Shown here: one piece after another, positions 1 through 7,656 of the stretch | How positions within the stretch are numbered: the stretch's first letter is position 1 | Layout: each line of letters begins with the position of its first letter | NCBI RefSeq assembly: GCF_003112575.1 | Contig: NZ_BEWC01000006.1 | Location: forward strand, 310,001-374,000 | DNA from: Streptomyces ardesiacus | GTDB lineage: Bacteria > Actinomycetota > Actinomycetes > Streptomycetales > Streptomycetaceae | Reading direction: 5' to 3' | Length of the DNA stretch: 64,000 bases | Position numbers and translations under genes: made by a program | Notes under the pieces: generated by a model | The model's input: the letters and a program-made list of their open reading frames with translations, nothing else | Databases searched by the model: none | What the model was told of the DNA's origin: nothing

Positions 1-16
1 CGACCTTCTTGAGCAT
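1..16 (-). CDS. Start of a probable chaplin gene (partial, runs off the left edge)
   Basis: Only five codons are visible, reading M-L-K-K-V. They follow a strong ribosome binding site (AGGAGG, about 23-28) on the minus strand. Short chaplins of streptomycetes commonly begin with this sequence and then run into an Ala/Gly-rich signal peptide. In S. coelicolor, chpC and chpH (SCO1674/1675) lie a few kilobases from the gluconate operon, and a gluconate operon is present here too. A BldN-like promoter lies just upstream. Chaplins are small secreted amphipathic proteins that coat aerial hyphae. The family call is inference from five residues plus context. Confidence 0.45.
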
Positions 17-67
17 TGTTCCTCCTAGTTGGCAAACGCGATCCCAAAATTGCCGATCGCATCACCT

Positions 68-95
68 GTAACGAGGAGGAAGTAATGAGGCTACG
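68..95 (-). promoter_or_regulatory. Possible BldN-type promoter for the chaplin gene
   Basis: Read on the minus strand, CGTAGC (95-90), 16 bases, then CGTTAC (73-68). The consensus I recall for the sporulation sigma factor BldN is CGTAAC-N16-CGTTGA, so the -35 matches 5/6 and the -10 matches 4/6 with exact spacing. Transcription would start about 45 bases before the start codon at 16. Chaplin genes are known BldN targets. Confidence 0.4.
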
Positions 96-147
96 AGCTT
101 ATGAGCGCATTCACTCGTCCCGGCCACCCCCCGTACACACGGGCGAT

Positions 148-1473
148 TCAGGAGGCGTCGATGAAGCGGTCGAGCACCCGCACACCGAACTTGAGTCCGT
201 CCACCGGGACCCGCTCGTCGACGCCGTGGAACATGCCCGCGAAGTCCAGCTCGGGCGGCAGCTTGAGCGGCGCGAAGCCGAAGCCCCGGATGCCCAGGTC
301 GTCGAAGGACTTGGCGTCCGTGCCGCCGGAGAGCATGTAGGGGATCGCCTTCGCGGCCGGGTCCTCGGCCACCAGCGCGGACTGCATCGCGTCGACCAGC
401 GCGCCGTCGAAGGTGGTCTCGACGGCCTTGTTGGCGTGCACGTCCTCGCGCCGCACGTGCGGTCCGAGGATGCGGTCGAGGTCGGCGAGGAACTCCTCCT
501 CGTACCCGGGCAGGTAGCGCCCGTCGATGTGCGCGGTGGCCTCGCCGGGGATGACGTTGACCTTGTAACCCGCGCCCAGCTGGGTCGGGTTGGCGGTGTT
601 GCTCAGGGTCGCGCCGATGAGCTTGGCGATGCCGCCGAGCCTGGCGATCGTCCCCTCCATGTCCTCCGGGTCCAGCTCGGTGCCGAGGGCGTCGCCGAGT
701 TCGTCGAGGAAGGCCCGGGTGGTCTTGGTGACGCGGACGGGGAACGTGTGCCGGCCCAGCCGCGCGACGGCCTCGGACAGCTCGGTGATGGCGTTGTCGC
801 GGTGGATCATCGACCCGTGCCCCGCGGTGCCGGCCACCGTCAGCTTCATCCAGTGGATGCCCTTCTCGGCCGTCTGGATCAGGTACAGGCGGCGCTGCTC
901 GTTCACGGTGAAGGAGAAGCCGCCCACCTCGCTGATCGCCTCGGTGACGCCCTCGAAGAGGTCGGGGTGGTGGTCGACGAGGTGACGGGCGCCGTACGTG
1001 CCGCCGGCCTCCTCGTCGGCGAGGAACGCCAGCACGATGTCCCGCGGCGGCTTGCGCCCGCTGCGCAGCCGGTCGCGGACGACCGCGAGGGTCATCGCGT
1101 CCATGTCCTTCATGTCGACGGCGCCGCGCCCCCACACGCAGCCGTCGGCGACCTCGCCGGAGAAGGGGTGGTGGGTCCAGTCGTCCGCGTTGGCCGGGAC
1201 GACGTCGGTGTGGCCGTGGATGAGCAGCGCGGGCCTGGACGGGTCCTCGCCCTCGATCCGGGCCACCGTGGAGGCGCGTCCGGGGTGGGACTCGAAGATC
1301 TTGGGTTCGAGTCCCACCTCGGCGAGCTTCTCGGCGACGTACTCGGCGGCCTTGCGCTCGCCGGGTCCCGAGTGGTCGCCGTAGTTGCTGGTGTCGATCC
1401 GGATCAGCTCGCGGCAGAGGTCGACGACCTCGTCCTCGCCGGTGACGCTCCTGGCCGTGCCCGAGTCGCTCAC
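148..1473 (-). CDS. M20 family metallopeptidase (ArgE/DapE/ACY1-like)
   Basis: Predicted cytoplasmic zinc peptidase or deacylase of 441 residues, a normal family length. Metal-site motifs are in order: HGHTD (86-90), the bridging Asp in GRGAVDMKD (about 120), the catalytic/metal pair DEE (153-155), and a dimerisation-domain GTAGHGS. The C-terminal part has SGGTDAKSF, which corresponds to the usual last metal-ligand region. There is no signal peptide. The GTG start at 1473 is preceded by GGAGGAACCAC, a good ribosome binding site. The substrate (acyl-amino acid or dipeptide) cannot be told from sequence. Its promoter region carries a 12-base triple repeat. It is transcribed towards the chaplin gene but as a separate unit. 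Confidence 0.9.
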   Translation of the reverse strand: MSDSGTARSVTGEDEVVDLCRELIRIDTSNYGDHSGPGERKAAEYVAEKLAEVGLEPKIFESHPGRASTVARIEGEDPSRPALLIHGHTDVVPANADDWTHHPFSGEVADGCVWGRGAVDMKDMDAMTLAVVRDRLRSGRKPPRDIVLAFLADEEAGGTYGARHLVDHHPDLFEGVTEAISEVGGFSFTVNEQRRLYLIQTAEKGIHWMKLTVAGTAGHGSMIHRDNAITELSEAVARLGRHTFPVRVTKTTRAFLDELGDALGTELDPEDMEGTIARLGGIAKLIGATLSNTANPTQLGAGYKVNVIPGEATAHIDGRYLPGYEEEFLADLDRILGPHVRREDVHANKAVETTFDGALVDAMQSALVAEDPAAKAIPYMLSGGTDAKSFDDLGIRGFGFAPLKLPPELDFAGMFHGVDERVPVDGLKFGVRVLDRFIDAS

Positions 1474-1488
1474 GTGGTTCCTCCCGCT

Positions 1489-1523
1489 GTCACTGCTGAT
1501 GTCACTGCTGATGTCACTGCTGG
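1489..1523. repeat. 12-bp tandem repeat, three copies, upstream of the M20 gene
   Basis: GTCACTGCTGAT occurs at 1489-1500 and 1501-1512, and its first 10 bases again at 1513-1522. It lies 16-50 bases upstream of the GTG start of the peptidase, so it is in the leader or promoter. One helical turn plus about 1.5 bp separates units. It could be an operator array or simple slippage; no regulator is assigned. Confidence 0.7.
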
Positions 1524-1646
1524 TCGGTCCCCCTCATCCTCCCCCTGCGGCCGTCCGGGCCCAAGGAGGGGGTGATCGGCCACCCCGGAAAGCCTGGTAA
1601 TGTTTACGTCGTCGCCAAGGGGAGCACCCCACGCGACAGACACCTT

Positions 1647-1734
1647 GTCCGGGTGGCGGAATGGCAGACGCGCTAGCTTGAGGTGCTAGTGCCCTTTATC
1701 GGGCGTGGGGGTTCAAGTCCCCCCTCGGACACCA
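1647..1734 (+). tRNA. tRNA-Leu (anticodon GAG)
   Basis: The cloverleaf is complete. The acceptor stem is GTCCGGG paired with CTCGGAC, the anticodon stem is CTAGC/GCTAG, and the loop TTGAGGT puts anticodon GAG at 1680-1682. A long variable arm (GCCC...GGGC) is typical of type II leucine tRNAs. The T arm contains GTTCAAG, and the 3' CCA is encoded at 1732-1734. It decodes CUC/CUU codons. A terminator follows at once. Confidence 0.97.
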
Positions 1735-1741
1735 GCTGAGA

Positions 1742-1764
1742 CCCCTGCTGAGCAGGGGTTTTCT
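1742..1764 (+). terminator. Rho-independent terminator of tRNA-Leu
   Basis: CCCCTG, a CTGAG loop, CAGGGG, then TTTTCT. This is a classic hairpin plus T-run, 8 bases after the tRNA CCA. Confidence 0.85.
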
Positions 1765-1786
1765 GCTTTCCTCTACAGTGGTCGCC

Positions 1787-2161
1787 ATGACCTCCCCCTC
1801 CTGCCCCTGCGGGCGGTCCGAGCCGTACGAGAGCTGCTGCGGCCGCTTCCACGCCGGGGCCGCCGCCGCGCCCAGCGCCGAGGCCCTGATGCGCTCGCGC
1901 TACAGCGCCTTCGTGAAGGGCGACGCCGGTTACCTGCTGCGCACCTGGCACCCGCGCACGCGGCCGGCCCGGCTCGACCTCGATCCGGGCATGCGGTGGA
2001 CCGGCCTGGAGATCCTGGGGACGGCCGACGGTTCCGCCTTCCACACCACCGGGACCGTGACGTTCCGGGCGTCCTACCGCGGTGGCTCGCTGCACGAGCG
2101 GAGCCGGTTCGAACGCGTGGACGGGGCGTGGGTGTACGTGGACGGCGAGTTCCTCGCGTAG
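1787..2161 (+). CDS. YchJ-like SEC-C motif protein (UPF0225 family)
   Basis: Small cytoplasmic protein of 124 residues. The N-terminus has the SEC-C-like zinc motif CPCG...CCGRFH (Cys5, Cys7, Cys16 and Cys17 region), followed by the family signature ALMRSRYSAFVKGDAGYL and the C-terminal WVYVDGEF. These match the YchJ/UPF0225 family, whose function is unknown; the fold is NTF2-like. The ATG at 1787 is chosen; an in-frame GTG at 1778 would add three residues. Neither has a clear ribosome binding site, so the message may be nearly leaderless after the tRNA terminator. Its stop codon touches the first of two 22-bp repeats. Confidence 0.85.
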   Translation: MTSPSCPCGRSEPYESCCGRFHAGAAAAPSAEALMRSRYSAFVKGDAGYLLRTWHPRTRPARLDLDPGMRWTGLEILGTADGSAFHTTGTVTFRASYRGGSLHERSRFERVDGAWVYVDGEFLA

Positions 2162-2214
2162 GGCACCCGGCCGGTCCGGGGGTCCTCGTGCAGGGCACCC
2201 GGCCGGTCCGGGGG
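2160..2214. repeat. Two perfect 22-23 bp direct repeats between convergent genes
   Basis: GGGCACCCGGCCGGTCCGGG followed by GG occurs at 2161-2182 and again at 2193-2214 with no mismatch (the preceding A also matches). The array fills almost the whole gap between the YchJ-like gene and gntR, which converge. Each copy can fold CCCGG/CCGGG, so it may act as a weak double terminator. Confidence 0.8.
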
Positions 2215-2916
2215 CTACGGCGCCAGGATGTCCAGCTCCTGCAGCGCGCCCTCGGTGATCTCCCGGGTCAGCCGCTCGGCACGCTCGGCGTCGCGGGCGC
2301 GGACCGCCTCGGCGACCTGGACGTGCAGGGTGACGGCGGCCGGGTCGGGGTCCTCGAACATCACGTCGTGGTGCGTGCGGCCGGCCAGGACCTCGGCGAC
2401 GACGCCGCCGAGTCGGGCGAACATCTCGTTGCCCGAGGCGGTGAGGATGACGCGGTGGAAGGCCACGTCGTGGAAGAGGTACTCCTCCAGCCGGTGTCCA
2501 CTTGAGTTGGCGACCATGCCGAGCGCGCACTCGGTCAGCTCGGCGCACTGCTCGGACGTGGCCAGTCGCGCCGCCAGGCCCGCCGCCACCGGTTCGACGG
2601 CCGACCTGAGCACGGTCAGGGAGCGCAGCTGCCGGGGGCGTTCGGAGCCGGCCAGGCGCCAGCGGATGACCTGCGGGTCGTAGACGTTCCACTCGCACTC
2701 GGGCAGGACGGTGACGCCCACGCGGCGGCGCGACTCGACGAGGTGCATGGACTCCAGCACCCGGACCGCCTCCCGCATCACGGAGCGGGACACCTCGAAG
2801 CGCTGGGCGAGTTCGTCCGTGCGCAGGACGCTGCCCGCGGGGTAGGCGCCCGCTGTGATCGCGGGGCCGAGGGTGTCCAGTACGCGGCCGTGCAGCCCCC
2901 GGCCCGGTGTGCTCAT
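2215..2916 (-). CDS. gntR: GntR/FadR-family repressor of the gluconate operon
   Basis: The protein has 233 residues. The N-terminal winged helix-turn-helix (about 8-75) contains LRTDELAQRFEVSRSVMREA. The C-terminal all-helical FCD ligand domain has the metal-site histidines, for example HDVAFHRVIL near 150 and LHVQVAEA near 198. The gene is divergent from gntK-gntP across a 137-bp region with inverted repeats. From the literature I recall SCO1678, the GntR next to the gluconate genes in S. coelicolor, as their repressor. By analogy this protein should bind that region and release it with gluconate or its phosphate. Assignment to the family is certain; the ligand is inferred. Confidence 0.88.
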   Translation of the reverse strand: MSTPGRGLHGRVLDTLGPAITAGAYPAGSVLRTDELAQRFEVSRSVMREAVRVLESMHLVESRRRVGVTVLPECEWNVYDPQVIRWRLAGSERPRQLRSLTVLRSAVEPVAAGLAARLATSEQCAELTECALGMVANSSGHRLEEYLFHDVAFHRVILTASGNEMFARLGGVVAEVLAGRTHHDVMFEDPDPAAVTLHVQVAEAVRARDAERAERLTREITEGALQELDILAP

Positions 2917-2951
2917 GCACTCAGCGTACGGGGCACGTCACCGGAACAAAA

Positions 2952-3027
2952 AGTCAGACTTATATGTCACAGACTCTTGAATTCGTCGTACCTAATGGGT
3001 TTCAGTTGCCTCGACATCAGGTGTCGA
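2952..3027. promoter_or_regulatory. Candidate GntR operators in the gntR-gntK divergent promoter
   Basis: AGTCAGACT at 2952-2960 is an odd-length palindrome, followed by TATATGTCACAGACT, which repeats AGACT. A second perfect dyad, TCGACA-TCAGG-TGTCGA, lies at 3011-3027, 27 bases before the gntK ATG. The region is AT-richer than its surroundings and must hold both promoters. Which dyad binds GntR is not known. Confidence 0.5.
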
Positions 3028-3053
3028 CGAAGACAGCAGACAGCGAGAGTGCG

Positions 3054-3581
3054 ATGCAGCAACTGCACACCCCCCACGTGGTCGTGGTCATGGGCGTCGC
3101 GGGCACCGGGAAGACCACCATCGGTCCCCTGCTCGCGGCGCGGCTCGGCGTCCCCTACGCCGAGGGCGACGACTTCCACCCCCCGGCCAACATCGCCAAG
3201 ATGACGGCCGGCACCCCGCTCACCGACGAGGACCGCTGGCCCTGGCTGGACGCCATCGGCGGCTGGGCCCACGGGCGGGCCGGGCTCGGTGGGGTGGTGA
3301 GCAGTTCCGCGCTCAAGCGGTCGTACCGCGACCGGCTGCGGGCCGCCGCTCCCGGTGTCGTCTTCGTGCACCTCACGGGCAGCCGTGAGCTGATCGAGGA
3401 CCGGATGTCGCACCGGCAGGGCCACTTCATGCCGACGGCCCTGCTCGACTCCCAGTTCGCCACGCTCCAGCCGCTGCAGCCGGACGAGGCGGGAGTCGCG
3501 GTGGACGTCGCCGGCTCCCCCGAGGAGATCACCGAGCGGGCGGCCGACGCCCTCAAGGATCTTCCCGAGCCGGTGCGGTAG
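3054..3581 (+). CDS. gntK: Gluconokinase
   Basis: ATP-dependent phosphorylation of D-gluconate to 6-phosphogluconate, feeding the pentose phosphate pathway. The protein has 175 residues, normal for the thermosensitive/GntK family. The P-loop GVAGTGKTT is at 14-22. The family signature GDDFHPPANIAKMTAGTPL follows, then DEDRWPWLD, SSALKRSYRD and HRQGHFMP. The ATG at 3054 was chosen because the homologous domain begins there; upstream in-frame codons lie in the promoter. The gntP gene follows 97 bases later on the same strand, and the two should form an operon under the divergent gntR. Confidence 0.95.
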   Translation: MQQLHTPHVVVVMGVAGTGKTTIGPLLAARLGVPYAEGDDFHPPANIAKMTAGTPLTDEDRWPWLDAIGGWAHGRAGLGGVVSSSALKRSYRDRLRAAAPGVVFVHLTGSRELIEDRMSHRQGHFMPTALLDSQFATLQPLQPDEAGVAVDVAGSPEEITERAADALKDLPEPVR

Positions 3582-3678
3582 CCGCCGCACCACCCCCCCA
3601 CTTCCCCCGGGGCCGTGCCGCCTTCCGCGCGCACGGCCCCGTGCTCCCCCGAATCCCCCTCACCGCAAGGGAACCACC

Positions 3679-5076
3679 GTGACCAGACTCAGCGTCGAGA
3701 TGCTGGCAGCGGACCCCGTCGAGCCGATCACCTCGGCGGGCCACGCTCAACTGGGCATCGCCGTACTCCTGGGCATCGCCGTCATCGTCCTGCTCATCAC
3801 CAAGTTCAAGCTGCACGCCTTCCTGTCGCTGACCATCGGGTCGCTGGCGCTCGGCGCGTTCGCCGGGGCGCCGCTGGACAAGGTCATCACCAGCTTCACC
3901 TCCGGGCTCGGCTCCACCGTCGCGGGCGTGGGCGTCCTGATCGCCCTCGGCGCGATCCTCGGCAAGATGCTCGCCGACTCCGGCGGCGCCGACCAGATCG
4001 TGGACACCATCCTCGCCAGGGCGACCCCGCGTTCCATGCCGTGGACGATGGTGCTGATCGCCTCGGTGATCGGACTGCCGCTGTTCTTCGAGGTCGGCAT
4101 CGTCCTGCTGATCCCGGTCGTCCTGATGGTCGCCAAGCGCGGCAACTACTCGCTGATGCGGATCGGCATCCCGGCCCTGGCCGGCCTGTCCGTGATGCAC
4201 GGTCTGGTGCCGCCGCACCCCGGCCCGCTGGTCGCCATCGACGCGGTGGACGCCAACCTCGGGGTGACCCTGGCGCTGGGCGTGCTGATCGCGATCCCGA
4301 CGGTGATCATCGCCGGTCCGGTGTTCTCGAAGTACGCGGCCCGCTGGGTGGACGTCCCGGCCCCCGACCGCATGATCCCGCAGCGTGCCTCGGAGGATCT
4401 GGAGAAGCGTCCGGGCTTCGGCGCCACCCTGTCCACGATCCTGCTGCCGGTCGTGCTGATGCTGCTGAAGGCGCTCGTCGACATCATCGTCGACGACCCG
4501 GAGAACGTGGTGCAGCGCGCCTTCGACGTCATCGGCAACCCGCTGATCGCCCTGCTGGTCTCCGTGATCGTCGGCATCTTCACGCTGCTGCGGCCCGCCG
4601 GGTTCGGCAAGGACCGTCTCTCCGGGCTGGTCGAGAAGGGCCTCGCCCCCATCGCCGGCATCCTCCTGATCGTCGGCGCGGGCGGCGGCTTCAAGCAGAC
4701 GCTGATCGACTCCGGCGTGGGCCAGATGATCCTGGAGATCTCCAAGGACTGGTCGATCCCGGCGCTGCTGCTGGCCTGGCTGATCGCGGTGGCGATCCGG
4801 CTGGCGACCGGTTCGGCGACGGTGGCGACCGTCTCGGCGGCCGGTCTGGTGGCGCCGCTCGCGGCCGACATGTCGACCACGCACGCCGCCCTGCTGGTCC
4901 TGGCCATCGGTGCCGGTTCGCTGTTCTTCAGCCACGTCAACGACGCCGGCTTCTGGCTGGTGAAGGAGTACTTCGGCCTGAACGTCGGCCAGACCATCAA
5001 GACCTGGTCCGCGATGGAGACCATCATCTCGGTGGTCGCCGGCGCCCTGGTGCTGCTGTTGTCCCTGGTCATATAG
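3679..5076 (+). CDS. gntP: Gluconate permease, GntP family
   Basis: Proton-coupled gluconate uptake protein of 465 residues. It is highly hydrophobic, with about 12-14 membrane spans, and shows GntP hallmarks: GSTVAGVGVLIALGAILGKML, a VMHGLVPPHPGP motif near 172, a RLATGSATVATVSAAGLV motif near 375 and FFSHVNDAGFWLVKEYFG near 415. It starts with GTG at 3679, with AAGGGA upstream. It is the second gene of the gluconate operon and is followed directly by a very strong hairpin. Confidence 0.95.
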   Translation: MTRLSVEMLAADPVEPITSAGHAQLGIAVLLGIAVIVLLITKFKLHAFLSLTIGSLALGAFAGAPLDKVITSFTSGLGSTVAGVGVLIALGAILGKMLADSGGADQIVDTILARATPRSMPWTMVLIASVIGLPLFFEVGIVLLIPVVLMVAKRGNYSLMRIGIPALAGLSVMHGLVPPHPGPLVAIDAVDANLGVTLALGVLIAIPTVIIAGPVFSKYAARWVDVPAPDRMIPQRASEDLEKRPGFGATLSTILLPVVLMLLKALVDIIVDDPENVVQRAFDVIGNPLIALLVSVIVGIFTLLRPAGFGKDRLSGLVEKGLAPIAGILLIVGAGGGFKQTLIDSGVGQMILEISKDWSIPALLLAWLIAVAIRLATGSATVATVSAAGLVAPLAADMSTTHAALLVLAIGAGSLFFSHVNDAGFWLVKEYFGLNVGQTIKTWSAMETIISVVAGALVLLLSLVI

Positions 5077-5117
5077 CCGCACTGCGCCGGCCCGAGAGGG
5101 TCCGCGCAGTGCGGCTA
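5074..5117 (+). terminator. Strong hairpin terminator of gntK-gntP
   Basis: TAGCCGCACTGCGC (5074-5087) pairs perfectly with GCGCAGTGCGGCTA (5104-5117), a 14-bp stem with a 16-base loop that includes the gntP stop codon. There is no T-run, as is common for streptomycete terminators. Confidence 0.85.
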
Positions 5118-5614
5118 CGGCGGGCCGGTGCGGGAGACCGCACCGTCCTGCGGATTCCGGGCCCCGGTCTGCCGAGCAGCCGGGGCCCGGACGCGTGCGG
5201 GGCCGCTCCTCCGGGTCGGGCGGACGCGGCCTGGTCCCGCGGGAACGCCTCGTCGCCCGGCGAGGACGTCGAAGTCCTTGACCGTGCGACCCGGCGATCA
5301 CCCGCAGGGCGAGGCCCGCGAGGGTGGCAGGGAGCGCTCCGGCACGAGCGGTCCGAGCCGGGGCGCGGGGTCGTGCGGCACGAGGGCGGCGGCCCGGCAC
5401 GCATCGCGGACCGCACGGGCTGCTCGCATGAAGCGCACGGGCTACTCGCTTATATCCAGGGGGAGTTGGTCCGCGACGGCCTCCGCCCGCCCCGCCGGGC
5501 AGCCGTGGCCGGACCGCACCCCCGAATGCGCCGCCCGCCCGGCGTCCGGCGGCCCCCCGCACTAGAGTCGTCCCCGACGCCCCCGTGACCCGACTGACGA
5601 TCGAGGTACGCAGC
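5118..5614. other. About 500 bp without a convincing gene
   Basis: Open frames here have composition unlike the neighbouring real genes and no ribosome binding site. On the minus strand around 5245-5335 there is a short stretch reading like LPATLAGLALRVIAG that, after a one-base frame shift, continues as TVKDFDVLAGRRG. This resembles the C-terminus of a nucleotidyltransferase-type protein and may be a gene relic. That is weak inference; otherwise I see nothing. Confidence 0.4.
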
Positions 5615-6514
5615 GTGTCGGTTCTGGTTCTGGTCCTCGCCGTGTGCGCCGCGTGCTGTCTGGGTTTCGGTTTCGTCCTCCAGCAGAACGCGGCCGAGCG
5701 TGCCCCGCTGGGCGACTTCCTCTCGCCCCGTCTCCTGCTCGACCTCGTGCGGGTGCCGCGCTGGCTGGCCGGCATGGGACTGATGGTGGCCGGTCTGGTC
5801 CTCGGCGCGGTCGCGCTGGGCGGCGGCGAACTCACCCTCGTCGAACCCCTCCTGGCGACCAACCTCCTGTTCGCCCTCGCGCTCTCCCGCGTCCAGACCA
5901 GACAGCCGCTGGGGCCTCAGGGCTGGGCGGGCCTCGCGCTGCTCGCGGGCGGGGTGACCGCGTTCATCCTGGCGGGCGAGCCGCGCGGCGGCAGCGCGGT
6001 GACCGACCCGGTGCGGCACTGGGTGATCGTCGGCGTGATGCTGGGCCTGGCCGTCCTGCTCACGCTGTGCGCCGGGCGTCTGCGGCTGACCTGGGGTCCG
6101 GCGCTGCTGGCGCTGGCCGCCGGGCTGATCTACGGGGTGCAGGACGCGTTGACCCGGGTCAGCGGGCGGCGCTTCTCCGCGGGCGGCCTGGCGGACCTGC
6201 TGACCGGGTGGCAGCCGTACGCCGTGGTGGTGCTGGGGGTCACCGGTCTGGTCCTGGTCCAGAGCGCCTTCGAGACGGCACCGCTGCGCCGGTCGCTGCC
6301 CGCGCTGACGGCGGCCCAGCCGCTCGCCGGGATCGCGTGCGGGGTCGGGTTCCTCGGCGACCGGCTGCACACCGACGCCGGGGCGCTCGCGTGGGAGGCG
6401 GGCGGTCTCGCGGCGGTCGTGGCGGGCATCGTCCTGCTGGGTCTGCACCCGGCGATGCCGCAGGGCACGGGGACGGGCGAGAGCGGGCGCGAACCGGCGC
6501 TGGAGCGCAGCTGA
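5615..6514 (+). CDS. DMT-superfamily integral membrane protein
   Basis: The protein has 299 residues and about nine to ten hydrophobic spans, arranged as two repeats of the EamA/DMT type. The first span is VLVLVLAVCAACCLGFGFVL; helix pairs follow at about 45-130 and 140-280. Such proteins move small metabolites across the cytoplasmic membrane, but the substrate cannot be inferred. The start is taken as GTG 5615, with GAGG 8 bases upstream; an in-frame GTG at 5585 lacks a ribosome binding site. It appears to be a single gene with the NUDIX gene 57 bases downstream. Confidence 0.75.
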   Translation: MSVLVLVLAVCAACCLGFGFVLQQNAAERAPLGDFLSPRLLLDLVRVPRWLAGMGLMVAGLVLGAVALGGGELTLVEPLLATNLLFALALSRVQTRQPLGPQGWAGLALLAGGVTAFILAGEPRGGSAVTDPVRHWVIVGVMLGLAVLLTLCAGRLRLTWGPALLALAAGLIYGVQDALTRVSGRRFSAGGLADLLTGWQPYAVVVLGVTGLVLVQSAFETAPLRRSLPALTAAQPLAGIACGVGFLGDRLHTDAGALAWEAGGLAAVVAGIVLLGLHPAMPQGTGTGESGREPALERS

Positions 6515-6571
6515 CGGGCTTCGTGGTACCGGTGATACCGGCGAGGCGGGGCCGGCTGCTTGGATGGGCGG

Positions 6572-7087
6572 ATGAGTTCTGCTGACGAGATCCTCGACGT
6601 CGTCGACGAGAACGACCGCGTGGTCGGGCAGGCCCGGCGGGGCGACGTGTACGACCGGGGTCTGCGGCACCGCTGCGTGTTCGTGTGGGCCCGCGATCCG
6701 GAGGGCCGGGTCTTCGTGCACCGCCGCACTGCTTCGAAGCTGGTGTTTCCCGCCCTGTACGACATGTTCGTCGGCGGGGTGGTGGGTGCGGGCGAGTCCT
6801 ACGACGACGCGGCGCTGCGGGAGGCGGAGGAGGAGCTGGGGGTGAGCGGGCTGCCGCGGCCGTCGTTCCTGTTCAAGTTCCTGTACGACGACGGGGGCGG
6901 GCGGACCTGGTGGTCGGCGGTGTACGAGGTGCGCGTAACGGGGACGGTGTCGCCTCAGGTGGAGGAGGTGGCGTGGTACGGGTTCCTCTCCGAGGCGGAG
7001 CTGGAGCGGCGCCTCGGGGAAGGGGCGTGGGAGTTCGTGCCGGACGGGGTCGCGGCGTATGCGCGGCTGCGGGCCCGGCGGGGGTGA
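6572..7087 (+). CDS. NUDIX hydrolase (YfcD/IPP-isomerase-like subgroup)
   Basis: Cytoplasmic hydrolase of nucleoside-diphosphate-linked compounds, 171 residues. A complete Nudix box Gx5Ex7REUxEExGU spans 69-91 (G69, E75, R83, E84, E87, E88, G90). The N-terminal ILDVVDENDRVVGQARR and the RHRCVFVW strand are typical of the YfcD-like subgroup related to isopentenyl-diphosphate isomerase. The IPP isomerase active-site Cys pattern is not clear, so a hydrolase is the better call. The start at ATG 6572 gives the family N-terminus; a TTG at 6560 is possible but less likely. Confidence 0.88.
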   Translation: MSSADEILDVVDENDRVVGQARRGDVYDRGLRHRCVFVWARDPEGRVFVHRRTASKLVFPALYDMFVGGVVGAGESYDDAALREAEEELGVSGLPRPSFLFKFLYDDGGGRTWWSAVYEVRVTGTVSPQVEEVAWYGFLSEAELERRLGEGAWEFVPDGVAAYARLRARRG

Positions 7088-7261
7088 GGGGTCCGGCGGG
7101 TCCGGCGTCTCTTGCGCAGGCGGCCGGGGACGGACGCGGGAGTGGGGTGCGCGGTCCGGCGCGGCGGGCGTCTCCCCCAGTGGCTGAACGGCCCGGGGGT
7201 ACCCCCACGGCCCGCCCGTGCCGCCCGGCGGCACGACGGCCCGCAGTTGTAGGGTCCCGGA

Positions 7262-7654
7262 GTGATCGGTTTCGTGCGGAGTGTTCGGTCGTGGTGGGCG
7301 CCCGAGGAGGTGCGGCGGGAAGGAGCGACCCCCGACTACCGGTTCTCGCTGGCCAACGAGCGTACGTTCCTGGCCTGGCTGCGTACGGCGCTCGCGCTGA
7401 TCGGCGGCGGGTTCGCGGTGGACCAGTTCCTGCCCGACCTGCGCTGGGGCTGGCGGGTCGGGCTCGCGCTCGCGCTTCTCGCCGCCGGTGTGCTGTGCTC
7501 GCTGCGGGCGGTGAACCACTGGGCGCGCTGCGAGCGCGCCATGCGCCGGGGCGAGGACCTCCCCGTCTCCCGCTTCCCGGCGCTGCTGAGCCTGGTCGTG
7601 GCCGTGGTCGCCGTCGTCATGGTCGTCGTGGTCCTCACCGGCTGGGAGGGCTGA
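7262..7654 (+). CDS. DUF202 (YidH-like) membrane protein
   Basis: The protein has 130 residues. The signature RFSLANERTFLAWLRTALALI (about 27-47) is diagnostic of DUF202/YidH. Three membrane helices follow: the signature helix itself, GLALALLAAGVLCSLRAV near 72-90, and LLSLVVAVVAVVMVVVVLTG near the C-terminus. The function is unknown. A second DUF202 gene begins three bases after its stop, so the two are co-translated and may form a hetero-oligomer. GTG start. Confidence 0.88.
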   Translation: MIGFVRSVRSWWAPEEVRREGATPDYRFSLANERTFLAWLRTALALIGGGFAVDQFLPDLRWGWRVGLALALLAAGVLCSLRAVNHWARCERAMRRGEDLPVSRFPALLSLVVAVVAVVMVVVVLTGWEG

Positions 7655-7656
7655 GC

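Noticed and set aside
16..1575. Long plus-strand frame with a strong AGGAGG-ATG at 85
   Set aside because: It runs antisense through the whole M20 peptidase gene, and its sequence is Arg/Gly/Val-rich shadow. The ribosome binding site is probably coincidence in the chaplin promoter region.
5128..5565. 145-codon plus-strand frame after the gntP terminator
   Set aside because: No ribosome binding site, Arg/Pro/Ser-rich with no pattern of real codon usage; not supported.
3553..5862. 769-codon minus-strand frame opposite gntP
   Set aside because: No domain; the composition is typical of an antisense shadow in GC-rich DNA, and the plus strand has an unmistakable permease.
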